A stretch of 6,178 nucleotides of DNA from Chitinophagales bacterium (GTDB taxonomy: Bacteria; Bacteroidota; Bacteroidia; Chitinophagales; UBA10324): positions 1 to 6,178 of the forward strand of contig JACCZV010000046.1 in NCBI GenBank assembly GCA_013695775.1, given 5' to 3'. Under the pieces are notes generated by a model that did not search any database, was not told where the DNA came from, and worked only from the letters and a program-made list of their open reading frames with translations. Shown here piece after piece: positions 6,113 through 6,178 of the stretch. How positions within the stretch are numbered: the stretch's first letter is position 1; each line of letters begins with the position of its first letter. A program made the position numbers and the translations under genes.

Positions 6113-6178
6113 ATGAAAGACTTTGACATACAAGAAATAATTGCGATTGCTGTGGAGGCCGGCAAAGAAATCATGGCG
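6113..6178 (+). CDS. cysQ: Start of an inositol-monophosphatase-family gene, probably 3'(2'),5'-bisphosphate nucleotidase CysQ; 3' end outside window
   Basis: Only 22 codons are present, read from ATG at 6113 to the window end: MKDFDIQEIIAIAVEAGKEI followed by Met-Ala. The pattern of a short acidic lead, a hydrophobic helix and AxxAGKxIM is typical of the N-terminus of CysQ and related inositol-monophosphatase-like phosphatases. CysQ hydrolyses 3'-phosphoadenosine 5'-phosphate (PAP), the by-product of PAPS-dependent sulfation and sulfate reduction. All catalytic motifs lie beyond the edge, so assignment rests on this short helix. A promoter-like sequence 28 nt upstream supports the start. Another inositol-monophosphatase family member is possible. 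Confidence 0.6.
   Translation, partial: MKDFDIQEIIAIAVEAGKEIMA

Overview
The window looks like a chromosomal surface-polysaccharide locus from a member of the Bacteroidota, probably a Cytophagales-like lineage. Three signs point there. There are TAnnTTTG-type -7 promoter elements instead of E. coli-type promoters, and strong Shine-Dalgarno sequences are absent in front of the genes. One ORF ends in a type IX secretion (T9SS) C-terminal sorting domain. The exporter, Wzz and PHP-phosphatase set has the form usual in this phylum. All recognisable genes are on the + strand.

Layout. (1) 2-673: the 3' two thirds of a WbpP-like UDP-N-acetylhexosamine 4-epimerase, cut by the window edge. (2) 674-780: a short gap with a promoter-like sequence. 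(3) 781-1386: a short T9SS-sorting-domain ORF with two copies of a repeat and no signal peptide, probably the remnant of a larger secreted protein. (4) 1387-1631: non-coding, with a perfect hairpin carrying a GNRA tetraloop and then a good Bacteroidota promoter. (5) 1632-5948: a tight three-gene operon encoding a multi-SLBB outer-membrane polysaccharide exporter, a Wzz-type co-polymerase without a kinase domain, and a PHP-family (CpsB/YwqE) protein-tyrosine phosphatase. The gaps are 16 and 11 nt. (6) 5949-6112: non-coding, ending in a second good promoter. (7) 6113-6178: the first 22 codons of what looks like cysQ.

How they fit together. The epimerase would supply a GalNAc-type nucleotide sugar. 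The Wzz-like protein and the SLBB exporter would span inner membrane to outer membrane and set chain length and export. The phosphatase would act on phosphotyrosine in the export machinery, but no tyrosine kinase is visible here. A cysQ-like gene next door hints (inference only) that sulfate activation and sulfation of the polysaccharide may be encoded beyond the right edge.

No clearly new system is evident. The more interesting points are the shared promoter/leader layout at three gene starts, the signal-less T9SS remnant sitting behind one of those leaders, and the phosphatase without a visible partner kinase.
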